DNA from: Microvirga tunisiensis
Lineage (GTDB): Bacteria > Pseudomonadota > Alphaproteobacteria > Rhizobiales > Beijerinckiaceae
Direction of reading: 5' to 3'
Length of the DNA: 48,017 nt
NCBI RefSeq assembly: GCF_009296175.1
Contig: NZ_VOSK01000026.1
Location: 1 to 48,017, forward strand
Positions within the stretch are counted from its first letter, which is position 1. Each line of letters opens with the position of its first letter. This document shows, piece by piece, positions 6,857 to 14,600 of the stretch. The position numbers and the translations under genes were made by a program. Below the pieces are notes generated by a model. It was not told the DNA's origin and did not search any database. It saw only the letters and a list, made by a program, of their open reading frames with translations.

Positions 6857-7969
6857 ATGTCCCGTATGGAGACAAGAGCCGAGACAAGCTCGCGCAGCCC
6901 GGTTGGGTCGGCGCCTCGCTCTACTGAACCGCAGCGGGCAAACACCCAGCGGCATGGGCAGGCGAGTACAGGGTCGGGCAGGGCGCCTCGTTCTAACGAG
7001 AGCTCTCATTCGAGCCCTTGGCGTTGGCTTACGCCCGTTCTGGCAGGCTCGGCCGCAGCGCTCGGCGCAGCTGCTCTGTACAACCGGCAGAGAACGGGGG
7101 CTGCCGAACGCAAGGCGCCGCCCGTGGGCCGGTTTCTCGACGTTGATGGTGTGCGTCTGCACTACATCGAGCGCGGCGCGGGCGAGCCTGTCGTGCTGAT
7201 CCATGGCAACGGCACCATGATCCAGGACTTTACCGTCAGCGGTCTCGTGGACCGTCTGGCGTCCCGATACAGGGTGATCGTGATTGATCGTCCTGGTTAT
7301 GGCTACAGCAGCAGACCTCGCCAGCTCTGGACCCCACGAGCCCACGCCAAGCTCTTCCAGCGTGCGTTGAAGCAGCTCGGCGTCGAGCAAGCTGTTGTCC
7401 TAGGGCACTCCTGGGGCACCCTGGTCGCAGTCGCCCTCGCGCTGGAGTGCCCGTCGCTTGTTCAAAGCCTTGTGCTTGCCTCGGGCTACTACTACCCGAC
7501 GCTGCGAGCCGACACGTTCCTGTTCTCGCCGCCGGCTGTTCCCGTGATCGGCGACGCGATGCGCTACACCATCTCCCCCCTGGTCGCCCGCGCCATGATG
7601 CCGGGCCTGATCAAACAAATGTTCGCGCCCGCGGAGGTGTCGGAGCGGTTCGAGCGCCTGTTCCCCAAGGAAATGATGCTCCGTCCGTCGCAGCTGCGCG
7701 CCGCGGCTGAGGACGCAGCCCTCATGACTCCCTCAGCAATGGAGCTGCAGCACCACTATCGGGAACTGCGGATGCCAATCACGATCATCACAGGTGCCGA
7801 CGATCAGATTGCGGATGTGGGCCGTCAGTCGAAGCGCCTGCATCGGGAGCTGCCGCAGAGCGAGTTTATCGTGCTTCCGGGCCTCGGCCATATGGTCCAC
7901 CACCTGGCTCCCGACGCGGTCGCCAGTGCGGTGGGACGAGCCGCACAGAAGGCTGCTGCCGCGCTCTGA
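6857..7969 (+). CDS. Membrane-anchored alpha/beta hydrolase
   Basis: 370 residues from ATG 6857 (GGAGAG upstream). Residues 1-53 are Ser/Arg-rich and probably disordered. One hydrophobic segment (WLTPVLAGSAAALGAAAL, about 57-74) anchors the N-terminus. The hydrolase fold starts near residue 90: oxyanion motif HGNG (116-119), nucleophile elbow GHSWG with Ser185, acid in GADDQIAD (Asp315/316) and catalytic His345 in PGLGHMVHH. A cap domain lies between about 215 and 300. Such enzymes hydrolyse esters, lactones, epoxides or haloalkanes; the substrate cannot be told. Haloperoxidase- or epoxide-hydrolase-type annotations are the usual automatic calls. The gene stands alone between the two copies of the duplicated acidic-protein segment. 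Confidence 0.85.
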   Translation: MSRMETRAETSSRSPVGSAPRSTEPQRANTQRHGQASTGSGRAPRSNESSHSSPWRWLTPVLAGSAAALGAAALYNRQRTGAAERKAPPVGRFLDVDGVRLHYIERGAGEPVVLIHGNGTMIQDFTVSGLVDRLASRYRVIVIDRPGYGYSSRPRQLWTPRAHAKLFQRALKQLGVEQAVVLGHSWGTLVAVALALECPSLVQSLVLASGYYYPTLRADTFLFSPPAVPVIGDAMRYTISPLVARAMMPGLIKQMFAPAEVSERFERLFPKEMMLRPSQLRAAAEDAALMTPSAMELQHHYRELRMPITIITGADDQIADVGRQSKRLHRELPQSEFIVLPGLGHMVHHLAPDAVASAVGRAAQKAAAAL

Positions 7970-8050
7970 GTCCGGGCGATCCGGGCTCCTTGATCACCGG
8001 CTGACCTAGCGTGCGTCCCGTGGAGCTGCCTTTGATTACCGAGCGCGCGG

Positions 8051-8108
8051 ATCAACGCGGTCATACCTCGTTCTCAAGGGAGAGTATAAGCAAGTAAAAC
8101 GCGTTGAT
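8051..8108. repeat. Inverted repeat ATCAACGCG / CGCGTTGAT
   Basis: Perfect 9-base arms at 8051-8059 and 8100-8108 with a 40-base A/T-richer loop, between the convergent hydrolase and the minus-strand gene ending at 8149. It could be a bidirectional transcription end or a binding site; no T-tract. Confidence 0.4.
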
Positions 8109-8148
8109 GTAGCAAAGCCAGTTTCGATCTCAGCCCTATGGCACTACG

Positions 8149-8499
8149 TCATCCGTCATCGCTGGAAAGCTGACATTCGCCCTTCATGTGGGTAGCGATG
8201 GCCGACATCGCGCTATCGAGAGTGGGGAAGTTAGCAGTGGCCATTTTGTACAGCCCCGAGCTGCGATCTGCATCGATGACGAATAGCGACAGAGAAATCT
8301 CAGTGATTGTTCCGAGAGGTCGCCCGAGCCTATCCCTCAACCTCCAGGTGCCTGGTTTGATCTTCGCACGTGTCACGACCACATCCACGGCAGTTGCTCC
8401 GTCAATACAGCATAATACAACTTGTCCTGCGCTGAGAAAGCGGCTGTCAAGTGATGTTCCGGAAGCGTCCGCTCTGTTGTTCTCAAAGCATGCCGACAT
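8149..8499 (-). CDS. Hypothetical protein (PilZ-like size, unassigned)
   Basis: 116 residues from ATG 8499 (MSACFENNRADASG). Longer starts at 8556 (TTG) or 8544 (ATG) run into the end of the preceding gene. The middle is beta-rich (SAGQVVLCCIDGATAVDVVV, TWRLRDRLGRPLGTITE, ISLSLFVIDAD) and suggests a small barrel, followed by a helix (TLDSAMSAIATHMKG). No family is recognised with certainty. It follows the XRE-like gene closely on the same strand and may be co-transcribed with it. Confidence 0.5.
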   Translation of the reverse strand: MSACFENNRADASGTSLDSRFLSAGQVVLCCIDGATAVDVVVTRAKIKPGTWRLRDRLGRPLGTITEISLSLFVIDADRSSGLYKMATANFPTLDSAMSAIATHMKGECQLSSDDG

Positions 8500-8516
8500 C
8501 CTCAGCCTATGAGAAT

Positions 8517-8807
8517 TCAGCAACGGCTCTCCTGCACCTTGCATAGAACTCGCCAATCAGAATGGCGGGGCCTTAGATCAGGCTGATCCTGAGGCACTTT
8601 GAGGACCGTTGAGAGGCTTTCGAGCATCTCCTCCTCGATATCCTGGTTGCCTTCCTCAATTGCTTGGATGTCCTCCTTGGCAATGCCGCTCTTTTCGGCG
8701 AGGTCATCGCGCGAGATGCTCCTCCATCGGCGATAAGCCATCAGGGCGGGCTCGCCGCCTGCGAGCGCATAGGTAACATCCATCGGCACTCGGAAGACAT
8801 CAACCAT
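8517..8807 (-). CDS. XRE-like helix-turn-helix protein
   Basis: 96 residues from ATG 8807, with GGAGGAG well placed upstream. After an N-terminal strand pair (MVDVFRVPMDVTYALAGGEP) comes a helix-turn-helix of the Cro/C1 type: AYRRWRSISRDDLAEKSGIA, then EDIQAIEEGNQDIEEEMLES and LSTVLKVP. In this family the protein usually ends soon after that last helix; here about 20 extra residues (RPRHSDWRVLCKVQESRC) follow. DNA binding is expected from the family. Likely a small regulator or an antitoxin-like protein; no toxin-like partner is recognised next to it. Confidence 0.72.
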   Translation of the reverse strand: MVDVFRVPMDVTYALAGGEPALMAYRRWRSISRDDLAEKSGIAKEDIQAIEEGNQDIEEEMLESLSTVLKVPQDQPDLRPRHSDWRVLCKVQESRC

Positions 8808-9294
8808 CGTGGTCTCCTCCAGAATCCCAGCTTAACACAGAAGGAGTTGCTCATGGGGTGGAGATGTCACATCAGTTAAGGGAGGTTACATCAAGAACTG
8901 CTCCGCCGATTTCTGGTGACCTTGCTACGTGAGCCCAGGCGGATGGCGGTATTTGTCAATACGTGGCTGAAGCAGAAAGGCTGATGTATCCCGCACACCA
9001 CTCAAGCTCACAAAGGGATCGGCTTCGATGCTTGTCCTCGGATATGGCACAATCCTTCCATGATACGAATTAGTCTTGATGAGGACTAAAACAAAAAGCC
9101 TTCATCTCAGATGATTCAGAACGGAGAGAGGCTCTGGCATGACCGCTTACAGAATGTGGAACCATTGGTATCCTGATGTAGATGGAGGCTTAACCGCAAA
9201 CAGTGCTCATAACTGATCTTAGTTCCTGCTTTGTTCTGGCATTCGGAATTCATGTCAGGTAGAGTCAATACTCAGAATTTACACAAGCGGAGCC
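8808..9294. other. Intergenic region upstream of recA
   Basis: No supported gene in nearly 490 bases. It is less GC-rich than its surroundings. A small hairpin TTAGTC/GACTAA lies at 9070-9089, and the LexA box at 9222-9236. It should contain the recA promoter and that of the minus-strand XRE-like gene. Confidence 0.6.
9222..9236 (+). promoter_or_regulatory. LexA (SOS) box, alphaproteobacterial type
   Basis: GTTC-CTGCTTT-GTTC matches exactly the direct-repeat operator GTTC-N7-GTTC recognised by alphaproteobacterial LexA. It lies 58 bases before the recA start, a position suited to repression. DNA damage, through LexA self-cleavage, should therefore induce the gene. Confidence 0.82.
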
Positions 9295-10341
9295 ATGATG
9301 AGCATCGACAAGAACAAGGCGATCGAAACAGCGGTAGCCCAGATCGAGCGTGCCTTTGGCAAGGGCTCGATCATGCGCCTTGGCGACCGTCAGGTCGTTG
9401 AGGTGGAGACGATTTCGACCGGCTCTCTGGGGCTCGATATCGCTCTGGGCGTGGGTGGTCTTCCGAGAGGTCGCGTCGTCGAGGTCTATGGGCCGGAATC
9501 CTCAGGCAAGACGACGCTGGCGCTCCAGACCGTCGCCGAGGCTCAGAAGACGGGCGGCGTCTGCGGTTTTATCGATGCGGAGCATGCGCTCGATCCAGCC
9601 TATGCGCGAAAGCTGGGCGTTAACCTCGATGATCTCCTGATCTCTCAGCCGGACAATGGCGAGCAGGCGCTTGAGATTGCCGATACCCTGATCCGCTCGG
9701 GCTCTGTCGATGTGTTGGTTATTGACTCGGTGGCCGCCCTGACGCCGAAGGCCGAGATCGAGGGCGAGATGGGCGAGAGCCGTCCTGGTCTTCAGGCCCG
9801 CCTGATGAGCCAGGCCCTGCGCAAGCTCACCGGCTCGATCAGCCGCACCAAGACGATGGTGATCTTCATCAACCAGATCCGCATGAAGATCGGCGTCATG
9901 TACGGTTCACCTGAGACGACCACCGGCGGCAACGCGCTGAAGTTCTACGCCTCCGTACGTCTTGACATTCGTCGCATTTCGACTCTGAAGGATCGCGATG
10001 AGCCGATCGGCAATCAGGTGCGGGTGAAGGTCGTCAAGAACAAGGTGGCTCCGCCCTTCAAGCAGGTTGAGTTTGACATCATGTTCGGCGAGGGCATCTC
10101 CAAGATGGGCGAGCTGATCGATCTTGGGGTGAAGGCCAACGTGGTCGAGAAGTCGGGCGCCTGGTTCTCCTATGACAGCCAGCGCCTCGGCCAGGGCCGC
10201 GAGAACGCCAAAGCCTTCCTGAAGGAAAATACCGGGATCGCGTCTGAGATTGAGGCAAGGATTCGTCAGAACGCTGGTCTGTTGATAGATGCGTTGCAGG
10301 CCAACGATACCGCTGACGCTCCGGCAGACGATGCGGCATAA
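9295..10341 (+). CDS. recA: Recombinase A (DNA repair and SOS co-protease)
   Basis: 348 residues. RecA forms ATP-dependent filaments on single-stranded DNA, exchanges strands during repair and triggers LexA self-cleavage. Walker A is GPESSGKT (66-73) and Walker B is [10 protein letters not shown] (about 140-149). The L1/L2 DNA-binding regions ([20 protein letters not shown] and [20 protein letters not shown]) are intact, and the acidic C-terminal tail is short ([11 protein letters not shown]). Two adjacent ATG codons (9295, 9298) can start it; GCGGAG is upstream. The N-terminus ([20 protein letters not shown]) lacks the ~15 extra residues of the chromosomal RecA remembered from methylobacteria, and no alaS or recX follows. 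This may therefore be a second, accessory recA. A terminator follows at 10354. Confidence 0.97.
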   Translation: MMSIDKNKAIETAVAQIERAFGKGSIMRLGDRQVVEVETISTGSLGLDIALGVGGLPRGRVVEVYGPESSGKTTLALQTVAEAQKTGGVCGFIDAEHALDPAYARKLGVNLDDLLISQPDNGEQALEIADTLIRSGSVDVLVIDSVAALTPKAEIEGEMGESRPGLQARLMSQALRKLTGSISRTKTMVIFINQIRMKIGVMYGSPETTTGGNALKFYASVRLDIRRISTLKDRDEPIGNQVRVKVVKNKVAPPFKQVEFDIMFGEGISKMGELIDLGVKANVVEKSGAWFSYDSQRLGQGRENAKAFLKENTGIASEIEARIRQNAGLLIDALQANDTADAPADDAA

Positions 10342-10353
10342 GTCTGAACCAGG

Positions 10354-10381
10354 AACGCCGGTTTTGATGGACTGGCGTTTT
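10354..10381 (+). terminator. Intrinsic terminator of recA
   Basis: AACGCC (10354-10359) pairs with GGCGTT (10374-10379), extended by partial pairing inside, and is followed by TT. It begins 13 bases after the recA stop codon. Confidence 0.6.
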
Positions 10382-10386
10382 GCATT

Positions 10387-10440
10387 GCTAGCTCACATAG
10401 GCCATCGTGGTGAGATCGAGTTAACACCATGATAGCTAGC
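10387..10440. repeat. Imperfect long inverted repeat after recA
   Basis: GCTAGC at 10387-10392 and 10435-10440 are outer arms. ATCGTGGTG (10404-10412) and CACCATGAT (10425-10433) are inner arms with one mismatch. Together they can form an interrupted stem. It may reinforce termination or mark the edge of the duplicated segment that starts about 25 bases later. Confidence 0.3.
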
Positions 10441-10468
10441 AGCAGGCGAATATGCCTGTAATCTTCCC

Positions 10469-10623
10469 GTCATTGCCCTGTGCTCGAACGCTCCTCCGAA
10501 CGATGACGTTCAACAGGCGCTTTGTGAGGTGTTTACGAGCAGCGAGCCTCAGACCGTCACCTTCGACAATGTACGGGTGCTGCGATGCCGAACGCAATGT
10601 ATATCGCAATGCGTGGTTGCTAA
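10469..10623 (+). pseudogene. Second spermidine-synthase-like remnant (C-terminal end)
   Basis: VIALCSNAPPNDDVQQALCE, then VFTSSEPQTVTFDNV, corresponds to VVALWLNDPPDDGVQWALRE and VFATSEARIVAFDNI of the copy at 5924-6360. A one-base shift follows, after which NAMYIAMRGC and a stop at 10621-10623 match NTVYVATRGR. Nothing of the upstream two-thirds of the gene is present. Confidence 0.55.
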
Positions 10624-10737
10624 CAGTTCTGGCGGGGCTACCATTCGGCGGATCGGGGCAGCCATCATTTGATCCGCTTGATCAAAATGGATCACTCGCG
10701 GGCGCTCAGGCGTTCTCGCTACCTTATGGAGTTACAG

Positions 10738-10932
10738 ATGGCTCAATTTCCTATCATGAAGAGCCTCGCCAACATTGCCGTCATGCAGGTTGACGGAGAG
10801 TATCGCATTCGGATCGAGGATGAGTCTGGCGATGCCGCGGTTTATCGCGCGTTGTCGGATCAAGTCGCGGATCTGGCGGACATGCTCGACGATCTCCTCG
10901 GTGACGAAAGCGATGAGGCGGCGGCTGGCTAA
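10738..10932 (+). CDS. 64-aa acidic protein, copy 2 (MAQFPIMK type)
   Basis: ATG 10738 with GGAG 8 bases upstream, matching the start chosen for copy 1. It reads MAQFPIMKSLANIAVMQVDG, YRIRIEDESGDAAVYRALSD and ends DLLGDESDEAAAG. Differences from copy 1 are mostly conservative and acidic residues are retained, so both copies appear to be under protein-level constraint. Function unknown. Its position straight after a spermidine-synthase remnant in both copies suggests that the two genes once formed an operon. Confidence 0.7.
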   Translation: MAQFPIMKSLANIAVMQVDGEYRIRIEDESGDAAVYRALSDQVADLADMLDDLLGDESDEAAAG

Positions 10933-11115
10933 GGCTCGCTGAAACGATCGGTGCCAGGAGCACCTTGAACGATTCAGGACCGTGTTCACGCTTCAGACCC
11001 ATGAGGCCAACGCACACAATGACGCTCCTCTGGAAAGGGCGTTTGCCTGTTCACTGTCAGCTTCAATCGGAATAGCAGGCAGCAACAGCAAAGCACACGG
11101 TGTAAGCTCAGGGGA

Positions 11116-11933
11116 TCAGACATCTGATCCCATCACTTCCTCGGTGGTCACATGAAAGTCGACCAGAGTGCTGGGCCAAAGGTGAGGGTCAGCGGCACGT
11201 CGGCAGCATCGCGGCCACGAGCGATCAGAATCCGGCCGATCCGTGGATCATTGTTGCGGGGGTCGAACGTGTGCCAGCGCCCACCCAGAAAGACCTCGAT
11301 CCAGGCGGCAAAGTCCTGAGGGGCATGAGGCGGTGGAAGGCCGATGTCACTGATGTAACCAGTGCATTAACGGGCCGGGATGTTGAGGCAGCGGCAGAAC
11401 GTGAGCGCCAGATGAGCATAGTCGCGGCACACGCCGCGCTCTTCCTCAAACGCTTCAACAGCCGTACGCGTCGCGCGCGAGTGCTCGTAGCCGAAGGTGA
11501 TATGATCGTGCACGTAATCGCAGATGGCCTGCACGCGGTCCCAGCCCAACGGAGCTGATCCAAAGCGACTCCAGGCAATGTCGGTGAGACGGTCCGTCTC
11601 GCAGTAGCGGCTGCCCAACAGGTAGAGCAAGGTTTCTGCGGGAAGGTTTTGGATCTGGATCTGCTCAGCCCCTGGATCTGCCAAGTCCCACTGGCCTGTA
11701 TCGCGGATAACGGTTTCTGTCCTGAAGCTGATCCTTCCAGCCGGTGCAACGAGGCGGTTACACCAGTTCCCGAAACTGTCCCGGTATCCGTCCACCGGCA
11801 CTGATGGCGTGGTGATGAGATAGTCGGGCCGCTCCAGGTCGGACACTCTCGAGGAGTGCACATTGAGGATCGCGATCATGGGCGTGACTTGCCCGAGCTC
11901 GTACGTCATCTCGCAGCCGACGCGTATCCGCAT
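11116..11933 (-). pseudogene. Transglutaminase-like protease-fold protein, inactivated
   Basis: From ATG 11933 (AAGGAAA upstream) an intact N-terminal beta domain and half the core are read: MRIRVGCEMTYELGQVTPMI to CRCLNIPAR, with the catalytic Cys in GVCRDYAHLAL. The next codon is TAA in place of the expected Tyr of RYCTGY. The same frame continues after the stop with CTGYISDIGLPPPHAPQDF, AAWIEVFLGGRWHTFDPRNN and RIGRILIARGRDAADVPL. The catalytic His of the family's DFHAW is Ala here (DFAAW), while the Asp (TFDPR) remains. A further one-base shift near 11157 separates TFGP from the expected end (TTEEVMGSDV, stop 11116). Stop codon, lost His and frameshift together make this a pseudogene. Ancestral role: cysteine-protease-like enzyme of unknown substrate. 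Confidence 0.78.
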
Positions 11934-12018
11934 GGGTTTTTCCTTAGCCGTCCCATGCAGCGGAATTGCACCCGCCAGGGATCATGGTTGATCTTCTCCC
12001 GGATCGAGACGGGGCCGC

Positions 12019-12258
12019 TCATCCCGTGACGTCTGTCTCCGGCCGGTCCTGTCCCGGAGACACTTCTTCGTGCCAATCGCCGACTTCGTCCTGGAACTCG
12101 ATGTCTTCAGTCGCGCCCGGCAGCCTCTGTTCGGCGGCAGTCCGCTCCGCTGCCTCGCGTGCTTCCTCATAGGTGGCATAGCGTTCCGAGAAGACATCCC
12201 CGGCTTTGTAGACCCATCCACCTTCGTGCTCGACGAGCCTATAATGAACATTGGCCAT
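12019..12258 (-). CDS. DUF2188-like small protein
   Basis: 79 residues from ATG 12258-12256, with GGGAGAAG just upstream; a longer reading from 12366 adds protein-unlike residues. It starts MANVHYRLVEHEGGWVYKAG, followed by VFSERYATYEEAREAAERTA and an acidic end (EFQDEVGDWHEEVSPGQDRP). The beta-beta-beta-helix pattern with a conserved GGW and a helix rich in Glu/Ala is that of DUF2188 proteins, which are small and of unknown function. It is followed 60 bases later, after a gap of shorter genes on the same strand, by the transglutaminase relic. Confidence 0.74.
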   Translation of the reverse strand: MANVHYRLVEHEGGWVYKAGDVFSERYATYEEAREAAERTAAEQRLPGATEDIEFQDEVGDWHEEVSPGQDRPETDVTG

Positions 12259-12319
12259 GACTCTTCTCCCGTTGGCTTCGATGCGGGCGAACAACACACC
12301 AGGAGAGGCACCTGCGTTT

Positions 12320-12538
12320 TCAGGAGCCGCCGTACTGTGGGCTCCAGAAAAACACCTCGTCGCCACTGTGATCCAGAATCCGCAAGGCGTCAGGCTTTTG
12401 CGGCATGTCCAATGTTTCGAAGAGGGATTGGGCTCTCACTTTCGCGTCCTCCAGATCCGCTGCGTCATGTTCAACCCGGTCCAGGGTCGCATGAGCTTCG
12501 TCTGTGCCACGCACCCGAAAGAACTCGATGACAAACAT
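12320..12538 (-). CDS. Small hypothetical protein (MFVIEFFRVR type)
   Basis: 72 residues from ATG 12538-12536 with GGAG 8 bases upstream. Pattern: strand (MFVIEFFRVRG), helix (DLEDAKVRAQSLFETLDM), strand (DALRILDHSGDEVFFW). This is a compact alpha/beta mini-protein. Similar short proteins with 'ADLDDA...A..L...L.MPQ.PD...I.D..G' are remembered from Methylobacteriaceae without function. Same strand as the DUF2188-like gene 61 bases downstream, so probably one transcript. Confidence 0.65.
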   Translation of the reverse strand: MFVIEFFRVRGTDEAHATLDRVEHDAADLEDAKVRAQSLFETLDMPQKPDALRILDHSGDEVFFWSPQYGGS

Positions 12539-12873
12539 CACAGTGGCTCCATCTTGCTAAGAAACGGGATGTCTTCCAGGCAGCCTGTTCCTTGAGAGTG
12601 ATTCCATACCTCATCTTCTTCGTTCGCTTTGTGAAGCGAGGCGGGAGGCCGACCACTTACTCCGCTCGTGGGAGCACCAGGGTTTGCTCCACGCCACCAC
12701 CGCGCGGTAACTTGCCTTCGCTCACGCCTCATTCAGAGGCTCGCGCTGCGAGCACGCAGAGAAAGTGAGAAAGTGAGAAAGTATAAATCCCCATTGTTCA
12801 GTGTTGTCACTTTGTCATTCACTCCCGAAAATCTGTTGCATTGGCTTGAGAGTGCTGGGCGATATCCTCAGGT
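12539..12873. other. Intergenic stretch, no supported gene
   Basis: Only a tandem GTGAGAAA-GTGAGAAA repeat (about 12764-12781) stands out. Short open frames here are not protein-like. It should include the promoter of the small minus-strand genes below 12538. Confidence 0.5.
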
Positions 12874-13311
12874 TCATTGATTAGACAGGTCCGTCTCACA
12901 CAAAGCCGCGGCATCAGCATCGTTGCGCGCGAGCAGGGCCTGCAGGACCGCGAGGGTGGCCTCATCGGCTGCCGCAGCCGCAAGCTCAAAGACGGCAATG
13001 GCATAGGCCTCAGCATCATCGGCGCGGATTTCCAGCCGATGAGCCCTGTGGCGTTCTGTCCAAAGGGCCCCACCCGCCACAGATCTGACTTTTTGCTCCG
13101 CGAGCCACGTCTTGACCCTGATATTGGCCGCTTCAACGGTCACGCGGTTGTCATAGATGCGCTGCTCGACACGGTCGAGTTGGCTCTCAAGAACATCCTG
13201 CGACTGGTCGAAGGTCGCCGCGCCGTTCGATTTAAGCGCCTCAAGCCGGCGGTCCATCCCGTGAAGCTTGATCCGCAGCTCGTCACAAAGGCGGCCGATC
13301 CGCTCACTCAT
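12874..13311 (-). CDS. Helical coiled-coil protein, unknown
   Basis: 145 residues from ATG 13311 with AGGAGAC upstream. Long helices are predicted throughout: residues 1-60 (MSERIGRLCDELRIKLHGMD and on, with DVLESQLDRVEQRIYDNRV), a basic middle (IRVKTWLAEQKVR), and an Ala-rich second half (AYAIAVFELAAAAADEATLA, then LQALLARNDADAAAL). No membrane segment, no catalytic motif. It probably forms a soluble helical bundle. It resembles uncharacterised alphaproteobacterial proteins; a structural or regulatory role is only a guess. Confidence 0.74.
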   Translation of the reverse strand: MSERIGRLCDELRIKLHGMDRRLEALKSNGAATFDQSQDVLESQLDRVEQRIYDNRVTVEAANIRVKTWLAEQKVRSVAGGALWTERHRAHRLEIRADDAEAYAIAVFELAAAAADEATLAVLQALLARNDADAAALCETDLSNQ

Positions 13312-13392
13312 TCGCGTCTCCTGTGAGATCGGACCCTAGCGGTCGAGGCAGATGTGGTCTGAGGCCATGTTCCGCCTGCTGCAGCGAAGCGC

Positions 13393-13632
13393 TCAAGGCT
13401 GCTTGTCCAAGGCCCAGAACTCCACATCCCTTGTGGCCTGCTCATGGGAGAGGCCGTACCTTTCCTCAACTCGTCCGATGAGTTCTGATGTGGTTCGAAT
13501 CCCGGATAACTCGGCCGCCGTCAGCCGCAGCCAGGTGGCCTGCGCCATCTGCACCGAGTGAGGCGTGAGACCGGGGGCATCATGATCCTCATAGTGCTCC
13601 AGATTGAACGGAAAGCTTTTGCTTAGACACAT
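13393..13632 (-). CDS. Small hypothetical protein
   Basis: 79 residues from ATG 13632-13630, preceded by GAGGAGG at ideal spacing; the longer reading MRRLAM starts inside this ribosome-binding site. It reads MCLSKSFPFNLEHYEDHDAP, then a helical part (VQMAQATWLRLTAAELSGIR, TSELIGRVEERYGLSHEQAT) and DVEFWA near the end. The 'AQ..W..LT..EL..I.....L...++.RYG+....A..DV+.W' pattern is remembered from Methylobacteriaceae small proteins, with the helix pairs typical of CsbD-like or acyl-carrier-size folds. Function unknown. Confidence 0.65.
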   Translation of the reverse strand: MCLSKSFPFNLEHYEDHDAPGLTPHSVQMAQATWLRLTAAELSGIRTTSELIGRVEERYGLSHEQATRDVEFWALDKQP

Positions 13633-13891
13633 GGCGAGCCTCCTCACAGTCCCGCATCCTCTCGAAAACCCGACCTCGGGCTGGAGCGAAAACGAGGGGC
13701 AACAACAAGTTGTGCTCAGATCAATATGGAGACCGATCAGACAATTGCATCGGATCAGATAAATAAAACCCGAATAGGAGAGGTCTTATATCTAATAGTC
13801 TGCAAAAGAGTATACTTCTCGACTGACAGAAGGCCTAGTTTCCAGGTGTTGTTGCCTAGCAAGCCGCCTGATTCACCAGAGGAATTCCGCA

Positions 13892-14141
13892 ATGTTAAGC
13901 CAGACGCTTTTTTCTGTCCTGCTGATTGCTGGGTGCCTCGTTGTGTACGGGGTGGGCATTCGGAGGAGGCCGAGAAACCGGCCCCAGTCACCGAGATGAT
14001 GGAGGGGAGATTCGACACATCCTTCCTGCCGATGACCGGGTCATCGGGGAACCCGGGTACGATTCAGCAGAAGACTTTGAGCGGGCTCGCTTCTCGCACG
14101 CGCCGGGTGAACCTTCCGGACCAGGAAGGTCCGCTGAGTAA
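13892..14141 (+). pseudogene. Frameshifted single-span membrane protein
   Basis: ATG 13892 follows AGAGGAAT at good spacing and starts MLSQTLFSVLLIAGCLVVYG, then VGIRRRPRNRPQSPR: one membrane helix and a basic stop-transfer segment. That frame ends at 13996-13998. The +1 frame then continues with protein-like residues DDGGEIRHILPADDRVIGEP, GYDSAEDFERARFSHAPGEP and stops at 14139-14141. A one-base change between about 13955 and 13995 would join the two into a ~83-residue protein with a cytoplasmic acidic tail. Either a true mutation, a sequencing error, or two separate reading frames; the first is the simplest reading in this decay-rich region. Confidence 0.42.
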
Positions 14142-14212
14142 CCTGGTTGGCACAACGGGTTGGCCAGGCTGGCAGTCACAAGCATGCAAAGTTGAACCAG
14201 GAGACTGAAGGC

Positions 14213-14467
14213 ATGAGTAGCGTTTCTATCGAAAGCATTGCGCTCCATATCGTTCGTCACCTTGTCCGGGGAATGGGTAAAACCGAAGGGCAAGGAGCGT
14301 CGATCCAGAGCCTCAGGCATTGGTGGACAGTGAGCCTGGGTCAGCGCGGCGAAAACTTTGAACTCGGCCTTGATTACGCGGATCAATCCGAGTGGGTTAT
14401 GCGTGGGCCCGACAACATTATCCTGCTCACGACTCTGGGTTCCGAAAAAGGCGCCGCATCTCGCTAG
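14213..14467 (+). CDS. Small hypothetical protein
   Basis: 84 residues from ATG 14213 with AGGAG 10 bases upstream. It begins MSSVSIESIALHIVRHLVRG and continues with WWTVSLGQRGENFELGLDYA, SEWVMRGPDNIILLTTLGSE. An N-terminal helix precedes a beta meander. No family recognised. It converges on the minus-strand cold-shock-domain gene, with a shared hairpin between them. Confidence 0.6.
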   Translation: MSSVSIESIALHIVRHLVRGMGKTEGQGASIQSLRHWWTVSLGQRGENFELGLDYADQSEWVMRGPDNIILLTTLGSEKGAASR

Positions 14468-14496
14468 GAAGCATCATCCGAAGCGACAGAGCCAAA

Positions 14497-14529
14497 AGCG
14501 CCAGCACCTCTAAACGATCTCCTGGCGCT
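14497..14529 (-). terminator. Hairpin between convergent genes
   Basis: AGCGCCAG (14497-14504) and CTGGCGCT (14522-14529) are perfect 8-base arms. On the minus strand the stem is followed by TTTTGG, so it best serves the cold-shock-domain gene ending at 14601, though it may act in both directions. Confidence 0.5.
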
Positions 14530-14600
14530 CTACTCGACTGTGATTGTGCCGGAGCGTGACTTCTTGACGAGTGCGCTCAAGCGCAAGGGAGCCCGGTTCC

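Larger units (their letters stand above)
10465..11043 (+). repeat. Second copy of the ~580-bp duplicated segment
   Basis: This stretch aligns by eye along its length with 6205-6776. Both hold the end of the spermidine-synthase-like gene, a matching spacer (GATCAAA-TGGATCAC-TGCGGGCGCTC type sequence), the MAQFPIMK gene, CTGAAACGATC after the stop, and a GGAAAGGGC hairpin. The copies have the same orientation and lie 4.2 kb apart with the hydrolase and recA between them. Confidence 0.65.

Noticed and set aside
12764-12781. Tandem GTGAGAAA as a CRISPR or iteron start
   Set aside because: Only two units, no spacers and no series; no CRISPR array or iteron cluster was seen anywhere in the window.
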